A DNA stretch of 39,171 nt from Sulfuricurvum sp. (GTDB taxonomy: Bacteria; Campylobacterota; Campylobacteria; Campylobacterales; Sulfurimonadaceae): NCBI RefSeq assembly GCF_023250475.1, contig NZ_JAHFAQ010000005.1:1-39171 (forward strand), in the 5' to 3' direction. The notes under the pieces were generated by a model. The model ran no database searches. It saw only the letters and a program-made list of their open reading frames with translations, and had not been told where the DNA came from. Shown here piece after piece: positions 29,323-39,113 of this stretch. The position numbers were made by a program, and so were the translations under genes. The stretch's first letter is position 1; every line of letters starts with the position of its first letter.

Positions 29323-30630
29323 ATGATGTATGAAATAACAACCCTTATAGGCTTTGCAGCCGCCGCAATCCTCGGATGGATGTGGAATCAATCCCGCCAA
29401 CACTACGCACTGCTTGAATCACGCGCAGTGCAGATTCAAGAGCTGTATGGACAAGAACAGTCGCTAAGGTCAAAAATCCAAATCGAATTAGAAAATACCC
29501 ATAAAGAGTATCATGCACTGGAACGCGATTATGCGGTGCTTCATACCCGTCATGAAGAAACATCACGCTCGTTTGAAGAAAAAATACGTTTGCTGGATGA
29601 GACCAAACTCCAGATGAAAGCGCAGTTCGAACATTTGGCCACCCAAATCTTTGACCAAAAAGCGAAGACATTTGATGAAGCCCATACAAAAGGGCTGGAC
29701 CTCCTCCTCAAACCGTTTCGTGAACAGATCGCTCAGTTTGCGACGCAGAGCAAAGAGCAGTTTATTCACGATGCGAAAGAGCGCCAAAGTATCAAAGACG
29801 AAATCCTCCGTCTCAAAACGCTTAATGAACGTTTGAGTCAAGATGCGATCAATCTTACCCAAGCGCTTAAAGGGGAGAATAAAACTCAGGGGAACTGGGG
29901 AGAGATTGTACTGGAGCGGATTCTGGAAGAATCAGGTCTGCGTGAGGGGCATGAATATGAAACCCAAAATACCTACAGTGACGAAGAGGGGAAAAAATTC
30001 CGTCCCGATGTCGTTGTCCATTTGCCTCAGAATAAAGATATCATCATCGATTCGAAAGTCTCTCTGGTCGCTTACGATGCATTTATCCGTGCCGACAATG
30101 ATGAAGATCGCGCGCATGCCCTCAAACAGCATCTTCTCTCCATTCATGCCCATATCAAAGGGCTTGGCGGCAAACGGTATGAACAGCTCAGCGGGGTTCG
30201 TACCCTTGATTTTGTCCTCCTTTTTATGCCGATAGAGGGGGCTTTCTTGCTTGCATTAGAGCAAGACAATACTTTTTTCAAAACCGCATATGAGCAAAAT
30301 ATTGTCGTTGTCTCTCCCTCCACCCTTTTGGTGACCCTTCGCACGATCGAGCACATTTGGCGAAGCGAATATCAGGAGCGAAATGCCAAAGCGATTGCCG
30401 AATCGGCCGAAGCGCTCTATGAAAAACTGGTAGCGTTTGTGGAGGATATGGAGAAGATCGGCGAGCAGATCGGACGGACCCAAAAAAGCTATGAGGGGGC
30501 GATGAATAAGCTCTCTACCGGAAAAGGAAATCTGATTCGTCGTGTGGAATCAATGCGCAAACTCGGATTGAAGCCGAAGAAGATGCTCCCCTCGTCTCTG
30601 AGAGATGGGGAGGACGAAGAAATTCTATAA
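29323..30630 (+). CDS. rmuC: DNA recombination protein RmuC
   Basis: QGNWGEIVLERILEESGLREGHEYETQNTYSDEEGKKFRPDVVVHLPQNKDIIIDSKVSLVAYDAF; coiled-coil N-terminus. Confidence 0.94.
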   Translation: MMYEITTLIGFAAAAILGWMWNQSRQHYALLESRAVQIQELYGQEQSLRSKIQIELENTHKEYHALERDYAVLHTRHEETSRSFEEKIRLLDETKLQMKAQFEHLATQIFDQKAKTFDEAHTKGLDLLLKPFREQIAQFATQSKEQFIHDAKERQSIKDEILRLKTLNERLSQDAINLTQALKGENKTQGNWGEIVLERILEESGLREGHEYETQNTYSDEEGKKFRPDVVVHLPQNKDIIIDSKVSLVAYDAFIRADNDEDRAHALKQHLLSIHAHIKGLGGKRYEQLSGVRTLDFVLLFMPIEGAFLLALEQDNTFFKTAYEQNIVVVSPSTLLVTLRTIEHIWRSEYQERNAKAIAESAEALYEKLVAFVEDMEKIGEQIGRTQKSYEGAMNKLSTGKGNLIRRVESMRKLGLKPKKMLPSSLRDGEDEEIL

Positions 30631-31173
30631 GTGAGGGATTTTCACTTTAGAGTTTAATAATGCTCCGATGATGATCATCAGGGCAAGCACCCCTATCCAT
30701 CCGATAAATCCTGATCCCAACCACACAATCCAGAGTAAAATTGCCCCCAGCGGTGTCGGCACTCCGATAAAATGTTTCGCGACCTCTCCCGCATCCGTAT
30801 TGATGTTAAACTGGATCAATCGACGTAGACCGCTGATAACATAGTAAATGGAAGCGATTGAAGTGATAATGAGAGGTAGGCCTGAGAGGTGAGTATAGAC
30901 ACCTTGAAAAATAAAGAATGTCGGGACGAGGACGAAACTGAGAAAATCGGCGAATGAATCAAGCTGCACCCCGAATTCATTCGAGAGTGCGTATTTGCGG
31001 GCAATTTTACCATCGAAAATATCAAAAGCTCCCCCCATCCATGCCAAAACTACGGCGATCGTAAATTGGTTTTGGGTGATAAAATAAGTTGCGAGGAGTC
31101 CGCAGGTGATATTTGCCATCGTCACTAAGTTAGCGAGGTTAAAGTGACTGGTTGCGCGCCATAAAAATTGCAT
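30625..31173 (-). CDS. pssA: CDP-alcohol phosphatidyltransferase (phosphatidylserine synthase-like)
   Basis: FDGKIARKYALSNEFGVQLDSFAD matches the D-G-x2-A-R-x8-G-x3-D-x3-D family motif; multi-TM. Confidence 0.82.
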   Translation of the reverse strand: MQFLWRATSHFNLANLVTMANITCGLLATYFITQNQFTIAVVLAWMGGAFDIFDGKIARKYALSNEFGVQLDSFADFLSFVLVPTFFIFQGVYTHLSGLPLIITSIASIYYVISGLRRLIQFNINTDAGEVAKHFIGVPTPLGAILLWIVWLGSGFIGWIGVLALMIIIGALLNSKVKIPHL

Positions 31174-31246
31174 AGAAGTCCTATTAGGGTATTATTTGTA
31201 ATGGAATTATAGCCAATGCAGGGAAGAAATAGACTAATTGAAAAAG

Positions 31247-31290
31247 GTTATCATTATTAAGGATATTGTAAGTTGATAATGTTTATCATT
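31247..31290 (+). promoter_or_regulatory. Candidate Fur-box-like operator upstream of porin-feoAB
   Basis: TTATCA (31248-31253), TGATAA-TGT-TTATCA perfect 6-3-6 palindrome (31274-31288), TTGATAATGTTTATCATT overall. Confidence 0.5.
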
Positions 31291-31324
31291 CTATAACGAA
31301 TAAAAAAATAGAAGAGGAGTGTAT

Positions 31325-32515
31325 ATGAGAAGAACAATCATGATAAGTTTGGCTATTGCAAGCGCATTAAACGGAGCAACTATTGATGAAGCACTCAAAA
31401 CAGGCAAAGTCAGCGGACAGATTCGTGCAGCGTATGTGAATCAAGACAATGCACTTGATCCTGATACCTATGGCTCAGCAATCGGCGGACAGCTCAAGTA
31501 TGAGATGGGAGCTTGGAATGACTTTAAACTTGGTATAGCGGCATACATAAGTCAAAAGCTCCCTTTTGCAACCGGAGACGGAGAAAAAGCGAATAATGAT
31601 TTGTTTGCCAACAATGCGGATTCGTATGTCTATTTGGGTGAAGCGTATGTAGACTACAGTATCCATGATTTCAGTCTTCGAATCGGCCGTCAACAGATCG
31701 ATACTCCTCTGGCCGACACCGATGATATCCGAATGCACCCTAACACTTTTGAAGCGGCGATTGCTACGTACAAAGGATTTGAAGGGACAACCATAGTGGG
31801 GGGCGTTGTTAAACGTTTTGCGGGATACGACTCGGGCAATGATATTTCAGAGTTTAAAAAACTTGATGGTGTAGACAGCCGTGGTGCGGCAATAGCCGGT
31901 ATTATTAATGAAAGTGTAGAAAATCTTGCTGTTCAAGGATGGGTGTATAGTATCGACAACATGGCGAATATCCTTTATACGGATGCGGTGTATACGGTTC
32001 CTTTGAGTGAAACAACGGGGCTAGAGTTTGCAGGGCAATTCGGACATTTTAATGAAGAACAAAACAGCGGTATTGACGGTAATGTTTACGGTGTAGGCAC
32101 GAGTTTCAATATCGATATGCTTACGGTCGGCGTTGCGTATAACAAAGCAACCAACGATGGCAAAGCGATTGTAAACGGATTCGGCGGCGGACCGTATTAC
32201 ACGTCTATGGAAGAGATGACCATCGATGGATTGGAAGATGCACGGGCGTATCAGATTAATACGCAGCTGGATATGAGTGATGCGGGGATTGAAGGGTTGA
32301 AATTGGCCGTATTGTACGGAAATTTCAAAGGAAAAATGCAAGGTTTGGATGCCAAAGTAACTGAGTACGATGTTGTTGTTGCGTATACGTTAAATGAAAA
32401 TATATGTGCCGACGTGAGTTATGCATCGCTCAATGATAAAAATAAAAATAGCAGTGAGATGGGAACGGATGGCGGATATGATCGCTTTTTGGTTCGCCTG
32501 AATTATAGTTTTTAA
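31325..32515 (+). CDS. Outer-membrane porin-like beta-barrel protein
   Basis: Signal-peptide start MRRTIMISLAIASALNGATIDEALKTGKVSGQIRAAYVNQDN; alternating barrel-like strands; terminal aromatic DRFLVRLNYSF. ATG at 31325 after GAGGAG. Confidence 0.8.
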   Translation: MRRTIMISLAIASALNGATIDEALKTGKVSGQIRAAYVNQDNALDPDTYGSAIGGQLKYEMGAWNDFKLGIAAYISQKLPFATGDGEKANNDLFANNADSYVYLGEAYVDYSIHDFSLRIGRQQIDTPLADTDDIRMHPNTFEAAIATYKGFEGTTIVGGVVKRFAGYDSGNDISEFKKLDGVDSRGAAIAGIINESVENLAVQGWVYSIDNMANILYTDAVYTVPLSETTGLEFAGQFGHFNEEQNSGIDGNVYGVGTSFNIDMLTVGVAYNKATNDGKAIVNGFGGGPYYTSMEEMTIDGLEDARAYQINTQLDMSDAGIEGLKLAVLYGNFKGKMQGLDAKVTEYDVVVAYTLNENICADVSYASLNDKNKNSSEMGTDGGYDRFLVRLNYSF

Positions 32516-32526
32516 GAAGGATTATT

Positions 32527-32766
32527 ATGAATACGATGACATTGCTGAGTGCCTGCACCAAAGGCGGGGTTGCTACAGTTGTCAAAATAAACGCCAAAGG
32601 GCCGTTAAAACAACGGCTGATTTCATTTGGCTTGATGAAGGGCTCGGAAGTAAAAATGCTGGAGTGCGCCCTTAATAACAGTACCTATGAAATAAAAGTA
32701 GGGAACATGAGTATAGCGCTGCGTCGTGAAGAAGCCGAGCTGATAGAGGTATCCGATGTCCGATAA
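32527..32766 (+). CDS. feoA: Ferrous iron transport protein A
   Basis: MNTMTLLSACTKGGVATVVKINAKGPLKQRLISFGLMKGSEVKMLECALNNSTYEIKVGNMSIALRREEAELIEV; precedes feoB. Confidence 0.9.
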   Translation: MNTMTLLSACTKGGVATVVKINAKGPLKQRLISFGLMKGSEVKMLECALNNSTYEIKVGNMSIALRREEAELIEVSDVR

Positions 32767-34867
32767 AAAAATAAAAGTTGCTCTCGTAGGTCAGCCCAAT
32801 GTGGGCAAAAGTATGCTTATTAACTCGATTAGCAACGCACGTCTTCATGTAGGAAATTTTACAGGTGTGACGGTCGAGAAAACGGAAGTCATATTTGAAT
32901 ACGACGGATACGACTTTAATATCGTCGATCTACCGGGGACGTATGCATTTACCGATTATTCGATTGAAGAGAGAGTGACACACGACTTTCTCTGTGATGA
33001 GCAGTATGATTTGATAATAAACGTTCTTGACTCAACGAATTTAGGGAAAAATCTCCAGCTTACGGCTGAACTGATGACTATGAGTAAAAAAATCGTCATG
33101 GCCCTTAATATGTCGGATGAGGCGGACAAAGAGGGGATAGAGGTCAATGCTCCGTATTTAACCCAATTGCTCGGTATTCCGTGTATCCGAGTCTCTGCGG
33201 CGGCCAAATCGGGACTGGATGAGCTCATGAAATCAGTGATCGGTGTTTACGAAGCACCTGCTCAGGAGCAAAAACTGATTTTCAGCGAAGCGGTTGAAGA
33301 AGAGATCGCTCTGATCAGCGATTATCTGGATAAACACAAGTTCAAAGCATCGATCAGTAACCGCAATATTGCAATCAATCTTCTCCAACAGGAGAAAAAA
33401 ACGTATCGTGTTTTGCATGATAATCCGATTTGGACTGAACTGCAACCGCTGTTGATCGAAGCGGATCATCACATTTCACTGCACCATGACAGCAATGATA
33501 TCAAAGAGATTTTTGCCGAAGAGTATTTCTCTTATAATCGCGGTATTTTGGCGGAAGCGGTTAAAGTGAAACCCAAAGCGATCCAGCAGAAAACGATGAC
33601 GGAGAAGATTGATAGCGTACTGATCCATCCGATATTCGGGATACCGATTTTTCTCTTTTTAATGTGGGGACTGTTTCAGCTTACGTTTGAAATCGGATCC
33701 ATTCCGATGGATTGGATCGATGCTTTCTTTGTTTGGTTCGGTGAGACGGTGGGTGCAACCATCGGAAATGATGAGATACGTTCTTTGATCGTCGACGGTG
33801 TGATTGCGGGGGTCGGTGCGGTTGTGTTATTCGTCCCCAATATCGTCATTTTATTTATCGGTATCGCCTTGCTTGAATCGACGGGGTATATGTCGCGTGT
33901 CGCATTTTTGCTGGATGGGTTTTTTCATAAATTCGGTTTGCACGGACAGTCGTTTATTCCTCTCGTAACAGGGTTTGGATGCTCGATTCCGGCATATATG
34001 TCGGCACGGATTTTGAAAAATGACCGAGATCGTCTTTTGACCCTTTTTGTTATCGGATTTATGAGCTGCGGTGCACGCTTGCCGGTATATGTTCTCTTTA
34101 CCGGAGCATTTTTCGGGTCTGAAATGGCGGGGAATGCATTGTTCGGTATTTACATACTAGGAGCTATGATCGGCCTCGTTGCGGCTAAAGCACTTAAAAT
34201 GACGGCATTTAAAGGGATTGACGAGCCGTTTGTCATGGAGATGCCGAAATACCGTCTCCCTTCGATAAAGTTGGTTTGGCATACGGTTCAAATTAAAACA
34301 ATGATGTACGTGAAAAAAGCGGGGACATTTATCGCTGCGGCATCACTGCTTGTATGGTTTTTGAGCACTTATCCCAAAGATGCCTCTTTGGATGCGATTT
34401 ACGGGACAAAAATCGAAGCGGCTGTATCGGCAGACGACGTCAAAAAACTGGAAAACCAGCTTGCCGAAGCGCAGTTGGAACAAAGCTTTCTGGGACAAAT
34501 CGGACATGCAATCGAACCTGCATTCGCACCGCTTGGATTTGATTGGAAAATGGCGGTAGCGCTGCAGACCGGATTGGCAGCAAAAGAGGTTGTCGTCTCG
34601 ACGATGGGAGTTTTGTATTCACTCGGAAGCAATGCGAGCGAAGCGGACAATTCACTGATGAGTGCGATAAGCTTCCATATCCCTTTGGCCTCGGCAGTAG
34701 CGTTTATTGTCGTGATTATGACCTATCTGCCGTGTTTGGCGGCATCGGTTGTTTTTACCCGTGAAGCGGGAGGGATCAAATATTTCGTCTATTTGTTTCT
34801 CTTTACGTCCATCGTAGCATATACACTGGCATTTATAGCCTATCATCTAACTTTGCGATTAACGTAA
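32756..34867 (+). CDS. feoB: Ferrous iron transport protein B
   Basis: KVALVGQPNVGKSMLINSISNARLHVGNFTGVTVEKTE (G1/G2), VDLPGTYAF (G3), GFGCSIPAYMSARIL; overlaps feoA by 11 nt. Confidence 0.96.
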   Translation: MSDKKIKVALVGQPNVGKSMLINSISNARLHVGNFTGVTVEKTEVIFEYDGYDFNIVDLPGTYAFTDYSIEERVTHDFLCDEQYDLIINVLDSTNLGKNLQLTAELMTMSKKIVMALNMSDEADKEGIEVNAPYLTQLLGIPCIRVSAAAKSGLDELMKSVIGVYEAPAQEQKLIFSEAVEEEIALISDYLDKHKFKASISNRNIAINLLQQEKKTYRVLHDNPIWTELQPLLIEADHHISLHHDSNDIKEIFAEEYFSYNRGILAEAVKVKPKAIQQKTMTEKIDSVLIHPIFGIPIFLFLMWGLFQLTFEIGSIPMDWIDAFFVWFGETVGATIGNDEIRSLIVDGVIAGVGAVVLFVPNIVILFIGIALLESTGYMSRVAFLLDGFFHKFGLHGQSFIPLVTGFGCSIPAYMSARILKNDRDRLLTLFVIGFMSCGARLPVYVLFTGAFFGSEMAGNALFGIYILGAMIGLVAAKALKMTAFKGIDEPFVMEMPKYRLPSIKLVWHTVQIKTMMYVKKAGTFIAAASLLVWFLSTYPKDASLDAIYGTKIEAAVSADDVKKLENQLAEAQLEQSFLGQIGHAIEPAFAPLGFDWKMAVALQTGLAAKEVVVSTMGVLYSLGSNASEADNSLMSAISFHIPLASAVAFIVVIMTYLPCLAASVVFTREAGGIKYFVYLFLFTSIVAYTLAFIAYHLTLRLT

Positions 34868-34875
34868 AAAATCGG

Positions 34876-35223
34876 CTAGTTCCCTGGCAACAGCTTGGGG
34901 ACTAAAAATCGAGAGAGAAAAATTCCGATAACGACCCCTGTCCCATCCGCCGCAATATCCAAGAGCGAAAAATAACGACCCGGAATAAAGTATTGGACGA
35001 TTTCGATCTGAAAAGCGATAAAGCTCATGGCCGCTACTTTTGTAAAGGTTGAGAAAGATGTATGAGCCAATGCTAACAAAACGTATAACACGAAAAAAGC
35101 GATGAAATGGTTTTGTTTGTCCCAAAAGCTTTCAATGATCTCAATATGCTGCGGCGTGAGCGCCAGATATTCGACTGTGAGTAAATTGAGGTAAAAGAGA
35201 ATTTGATAATGGGTTGTTTTCAT
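34876..35223 (-). CDS. VanZ-like membrane protein
   Basis: LTPQHIEIIESFWDKQNHFIAFFVLYVLLALAH...IVQYFIPGRYFSLLDIAADGTGVVIGIFL. Confidence 0.8.
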   Translation of the reverse strand: MKTTHYQILFYLNLLTVEYLALTPQHIEIIESFWDKQNHFIAFFVLYVLLALAHTSFSTFTKVAAMSFIAFQIEIVQYFIPGRYFSLLDIAADGTGVVIGIFLSRFLVPKLLPGN

Positions 35224-35280
35224 AATGAGTATTGTACTGCATTAGGAAACTATTAACCCACCCTGCGTTACAATATCTTC

Positions 35281-35943
35281 ATGAGTAAAATATTAATGAT
35301 AGAAGACGATCTTGAGCTTGCCGAGATCCTGACCGAATTTTTAGAGCAGTTTGATTTTCAAGTGACGACGGAAGATGATCCGTTTAAAGCCCTGAGCATT
35401 CTCAAGCTTGAGCAGTTTGATGCGGTTATCTTGGATTTGACGTTGCCGGGGATGGACGGACTGGAAGTATGCGAATCGATCCGCGCCCGCCAAAACATCC
35501 CGATTATTATCTCTTCGGCACGTTCGGATGTGACCGACAAGATCAATGCTCTCGAACTCGGAGCGGATGATTATCTTCCTAAACCGTATGACCCACGAGA
35601 ACTGGTTTCTCGTATCCATTCGGTACTGCGCCGATACGATGCGGTCTCGGTTGCCGCTTCCGAAAGTGCGTGTGATTTCAAACTTAACGAATCAGCGATG
35701 CAGATCAGTTATAAAAATCGTCCCTTAGACCTTACCAATGCAGAATACGGTATTTTGGCACATATGATCAAAAAACAGGGGATGGTTGTGTCTCGAGAGG
35801 ACTTGATTCATAATGTTTCGGCGATCAATGAGGACTCTTCGAACAAAAGTATCGATGTAATGATGGGGCGTATCCGCAATAAACTCGGAGACAAAGCGTT
35901 GATCGAATCGATCCGCGGTATCGGGTACAAACTCCTCAAATAA
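35281..35943 (+). CDS. OmpR-family response regulator
   Basis: ILMIEDDLELAEILTEFL, VILDLTLPGMDGLEV, GADDYLPKPYDPRELVSRI, winged-helix C-terminus ending IESIRGIGYKLLK. Confidence 0.95.
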   Translation: MSKILMIEDDLELAEILTEFLEQFDFQVTTEDDPFKALSILKLEQFDAVILDLTLPGMDGLEVCESIRARQNIPIIISSARSDVTDKINALELGADDYLPKPYDPRELVSRIHSVLRRYDAVSVAASESACDFKLNESAMQISYKNRPLDLTNAEYGILAHMIKKQGMVVSREDLIHNVSAINEDSSNKSIDVMMGRIRNKLGDKALIESIRGIGYKLLK

Positions 35944-37241
35944 TGATTAAAAACAATGCCGTTTTAGCCACCGTCGTCTTTGCCATGGCGGTGACCGTTT
36001 CGAGTGTCAGTTATACTTTTTATCAGCTTTACGAAACCAATCGTGCGAAACACATTGATAATATCTTTACCAAGCACTCTCTCATCAGTCAGATTTATCA
36101 CACCTATCTGATTAAACAGATTTCCCAGCCGATTTTTGAAGCCAATCTCGCCCTTTACAATTTGGATGAGATTTTAGACCATCGTGAATACGAAGCCATT
36201 GTACGCCATGGAAAAATATTGAAAAGTGACGGCAATACGGATAATCTGATAGGAGAATACGCACTCTCCTCCTCCCCATACGATATGCATGTGTCTCAAC
36301 AGGTTATTACCTCCATGATCGAGTACAAGGACAATATCTATTTTTGGGTCGAATCTTCACGCCACAGTGTGCTGCTGGAAGATCGGAGTATCGAACCTTA
36401 TCGGCCGGTCAATCTCTATTCAGCCTATGGAACGCTGATGACGATTCTATTGGTTTCATTTGCCCTAATCATTTACCGGTTGCGTCCTTTACGCCGTTTA
36501 CGTAAACAAATTGCCCGTTTCGGGGAAGGGGATATGGGGGTAAGGTTTCGTATCGAAGGCTCAGATGAGATAGCGCTGATCGCCAATGAGCTTGATTCGA
36601 CACAAAATAAAATCCGATCCCTTATCGAAGCGCGTACCCTCTTTTTGCGTAATATTATGCACGAGCTCAAAACCCCGATCGCCAAAGGGAGGATTGTCGC
36701 CACAATGCTGAGCGACGAGAAACAGCGCGGGCGGTTTGAGGGGATATTTGAACGGCTGGAATCGCTCATCGGCGAGTTTGCCCTTATTGAAGAGATTGCT
36801 TCGGGAAATCAGCATCATGATAAAAAAGAGTATCGGCTAGTCGATATTATGGACGGCGCGATCGATCTGGCTATGGTAGAGTACGATGCGGTTGATTGCA
36901 ATATTGATGCATCGATAAAAGTAGAAGTGGACTATCGCCTGTTTGTTACGGCTATAAAAAACCTGATTGATAATGCCATAAAATACTCTTCTGAGAAAAA
37001 GATGGAGATATGGACTCACGATGGAGAGATCGTTTTTGCCAATGAAGGCGAACCGCTCAAAAATCCGCTTAGCTATTACATCGAGCCTTTCACCAAAGAA
37101 CGGCCGACAAAAGACAGTTTCGGTTTGGGACTCTACATCGTCGATGCGATTTTAAAAGAGCATGATTATGTATTGGCGTATGAACGGCGGGAAAATCGCA
37201 ACTGTTTTATTTGCGTCCCCGTAAGAACAAAAAGGAGATAA
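35943..37241 (+). CDS. Sensor histidine kinase (ArsS-like family)
   Basis: TM + HAMP-like region, H-box FLRNIMHELKTPIAKGRI, N-box NLIDNAIKYS, SFGLGLYIVDAI; starts at the stop of the response regulator. Confidence 0.9.
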   Translation: MIKNNAVLATVVFAMAVTVSSVSYTFYQLYETNRAKHIDNIFTKHSLISQIYHTYLIKQISQPIFEANLALYNLDEILDHREYEAIVRHGKILKSDGNTDNLIGEYALSSSPYDMHVSQQVITSMIEYKDNIYFWVESSRHSVLLEDRSIEPYRPVNLYSAYGTLMTILLVSFALIIYRLRPLRRLRKQIARFGEGDMGVRFRIEGSDEIALIANELDSTQNKIRSLIEARTLFLRNIMHELKTPIAKGRIVATMLSDEKQRGRFEGIFERLESLIGEFALIEEIASGNQHHDKKEYRLVDIMDGAIDLAMVEYDAVDCNIDASIKVEVDYRLFVTAIKNLIDNAIKYSSEKKMEIWTHDGEIVFANEGEPLKNPLSYYIEPFTKERPTKDSFGLGLYIVDAILKEHDYVLAYERRENRNCFICVPVRTKRR

Positions 37242-38009
37242 ATGAAAAAAATTTTGATTACTAACGATGACGGATACGAATCAGCCGGGCTGTTAGCCCT
37301 TATCGAGGCATTAGACGGGTTGGGGCAGATCACCGTTGTCGCACCTTCTACCGAAAAATCGGCGTGCGGCCATTCATTGACCCTGACCCGCCCTTTGAGT
37401 TTTATCAGTGTCGGAGATGATTTTTACAAACTCGATGACGGAACGCCGAGCGATTGTGTTTATCTTGCCCTTCATTCCCTTTTTGAAGAGTCAAAACCCG
37501 ATCTGTTGATCAGCGGCATCAACAAAGGCTCCAATATGGGTGAAGACATTACCTATTCGGGGACAGCGGCGGCGGCCATGGAGGCGGTTCTTCACAGCGT
37601 TCCGGCGATTGCTATTTCTCAGGTGATGGATTTTACACAGCCGTTTGGCGATTTCACTTTGGCCAAAAAAGCGATCCGTCACCTTGCCGAAAAGATTTTG
37701 AGCGGAGATTTTCCGCTGAATGAGCGGGAATTTCTGAATGTCAATATCCCTCATGATGTCGAGGAGTTGGAGTTTGCCGTCACCTATGCGGGATATCGCT
37801 ATTACGCGAACGACGCCCATCTGCATCGTAACCCAAGAGGGATGGAATATTACTGGCTCGGACTTCATCCGCTGGAATATAAGCCCCGAGAAAAACGGAG
37901 CTCGCTGTGTGATTTCGAAGCGATTGAGGCGGGGAAAGTTTCCCTTACCCCCATCAAACTCGATATGAGTGCGTATAAATCGATGCAGCAATTGAGAGAG
38001 TGGCTGTGA
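37242..38009 (+). CDS. surE: 5'/3'-nucleotidase SurE
   Basis: MKKILITNDDGYESAGLLALIEAL, APSTEKSACGHSLTL, SGINKGSNMGEDITYSGTAAAAMEA. Confidence 0.97.
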   Translation: MKKILITNDDGYESAGLLALIEALDGLGQITVVAPSTEKSACGHSLTLTRPLSFISVGDDFYKLDDGTPSDCVYLALHSLFEESKPDLLISGINKGSNMGEDITYSGTAAAAMEAVLHSVPAIAISQVMDFTQPFGDFTLAKKAIRHLAEKILSGDFPLNEREFLNVNIPHDVEELEFAVTYAGYRYYANDAHLHRNPRGMEYYWLGLHPLEYKPREKRSSLCDFEAIEAGKVSLTPIKLDMSAYKSMQQLREWL

Positions 38010-38644
38010 GACATACCCGAACCCGTCTGGTATTCGGCGAAGAGAACTTCGACAAATTCCGCAATGCCAAAATTTTACTCCTTGGTGTCGGCGGTGTCGG
38101 CAGTTTTTGTCTCGACTGCCTTTACCGTTCAGGTGTTCGTGATATTACCATCATCGATTTTGACCGCTATGACGTAACAAATCAAAATCGGCAGATGCAC
38201 TCGGAATCTCACGAGGGGGAACTGAAAGTCGAAGCGCTTAAAACCCACTATCCCGAAGTGATCGCGATGGCGGAGAAAATAACCCCCGAATGGGTCGAAG
38301 CATTCGATTTTGAACCGTATGATCTCATCCTCGATGCGATTGATGACATGCGTGCCAAACTTGCCCTCATCCAAAAATGCTATCCCAAGCTCATCTCTTC
38401 CGTCGGTTCCGCCAAGCGGCTTGATCCGACGAAGATCGAAATACGTTCCATCTGGAAAACGGAGGGAGATCCCTTTGCCTCCAAAATCCGCAACGAACTG
38501 AGAAAACGGAAATTCAAAGGGGATTTTAGCTGTATCTGCTCAACGGAACTTCCCCGTATTAAAGAAAAAGGGAGTTTTGTCGCTGTGACGGGAGGATTTG
38601 GGCTGGCAATGTGCTCGCTGGCATTACGGCGAATCACCTTATAG
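38006..38644 (+). CDS. ThiF/E1-like family protein, TcdA-like (tRNA ct6A dehydratase)
   Basis: RTRLVFGEENFDKFRNAKILLLGVGGVGSFCLDCLYRSGVRDITIIDFDRYDVTNQNRQ; GTG at 38006 gives GTGA overlap with surE (alternative GTG 38000). Confidence 0.85.
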   Translation: MRHTRTRLVFGEENFDKFRNAKILLLGVGGVGSFCLDCLYRSGVRDITIIDFDRYDVTNQNRQMHSESHEGELKVEALKTHYPEVIAMAEKITPEWVEAFDFEPYDLILDAIDDMRAKLALIQKCYPKLISSVGSAKRLDPTKIEIRSIWKTEGDPFASKIRNELRKRKFKGDFSCICSTELPRIKEKGSFVAVTGGFGLAMCSLALRRITL

Positions 38645-38756
38645 CCAGAAATCCGGTAAAGTATAAATAGACAATAAACTTATAATTAATATAATTTTAT
38701 TGGATGATTTATTTTATCTACGGTACAATTCCCGAAATTTTTCAAGGGAACTTTGT

Positions 38757-39113
38757 ATGATCTTTTACAGTGCACTTTTTTTAGCTTTTTTGTATTTCAA
38801 AATTGCCCGTGTTCACAAAAAAGAGGAACGAGTTTCCTCTTCCGATTTTATTCAGAACCTTTTTGTCGGTGCAGCCATTGTAAGTTTGTTGGTATATGGT
38901 TTTATGTATAAAAATCTTTATCAACTCATACCGACTTTTTTTCTATTTTCTACGATTGTATCACTGATGGTTACGGCTGTACAGGTAGGTATCTTTGTGG
39001 ATGGAAAACCTCTTTTAGGGCTGAAACAAATCTACCGAAGTCTTCCTCTTTTAAGAGTTTTCATTGTGTTGCTTATAGCTGTTCTTTGGAGTATGCACGC
39101 TCAAAATATTTAG
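38757..39113 (+). CDS. Small membrane protein of unknown function
   Basis: MIFYSALFLAFLYFKIARVHKKEERVSSSDFIQNLFVGAAIVSLLVYGFMYKNLYQLIPTFFLFSTIVSLMVTAVQVGIFVDGK...; about four hydrophobic segments. Confidence 0.6.
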   Translation: MIFYSALFLAFLYFKIARVHKKEERVSSSDFIQNLFVGAAIVSLLVYGFMYKNLYQLIPTFFLFSTIVSLMVTAVQVGIFVDGKPLLGLKQIYRSLPLLRVFIVLLIAVLWSMHAQNI

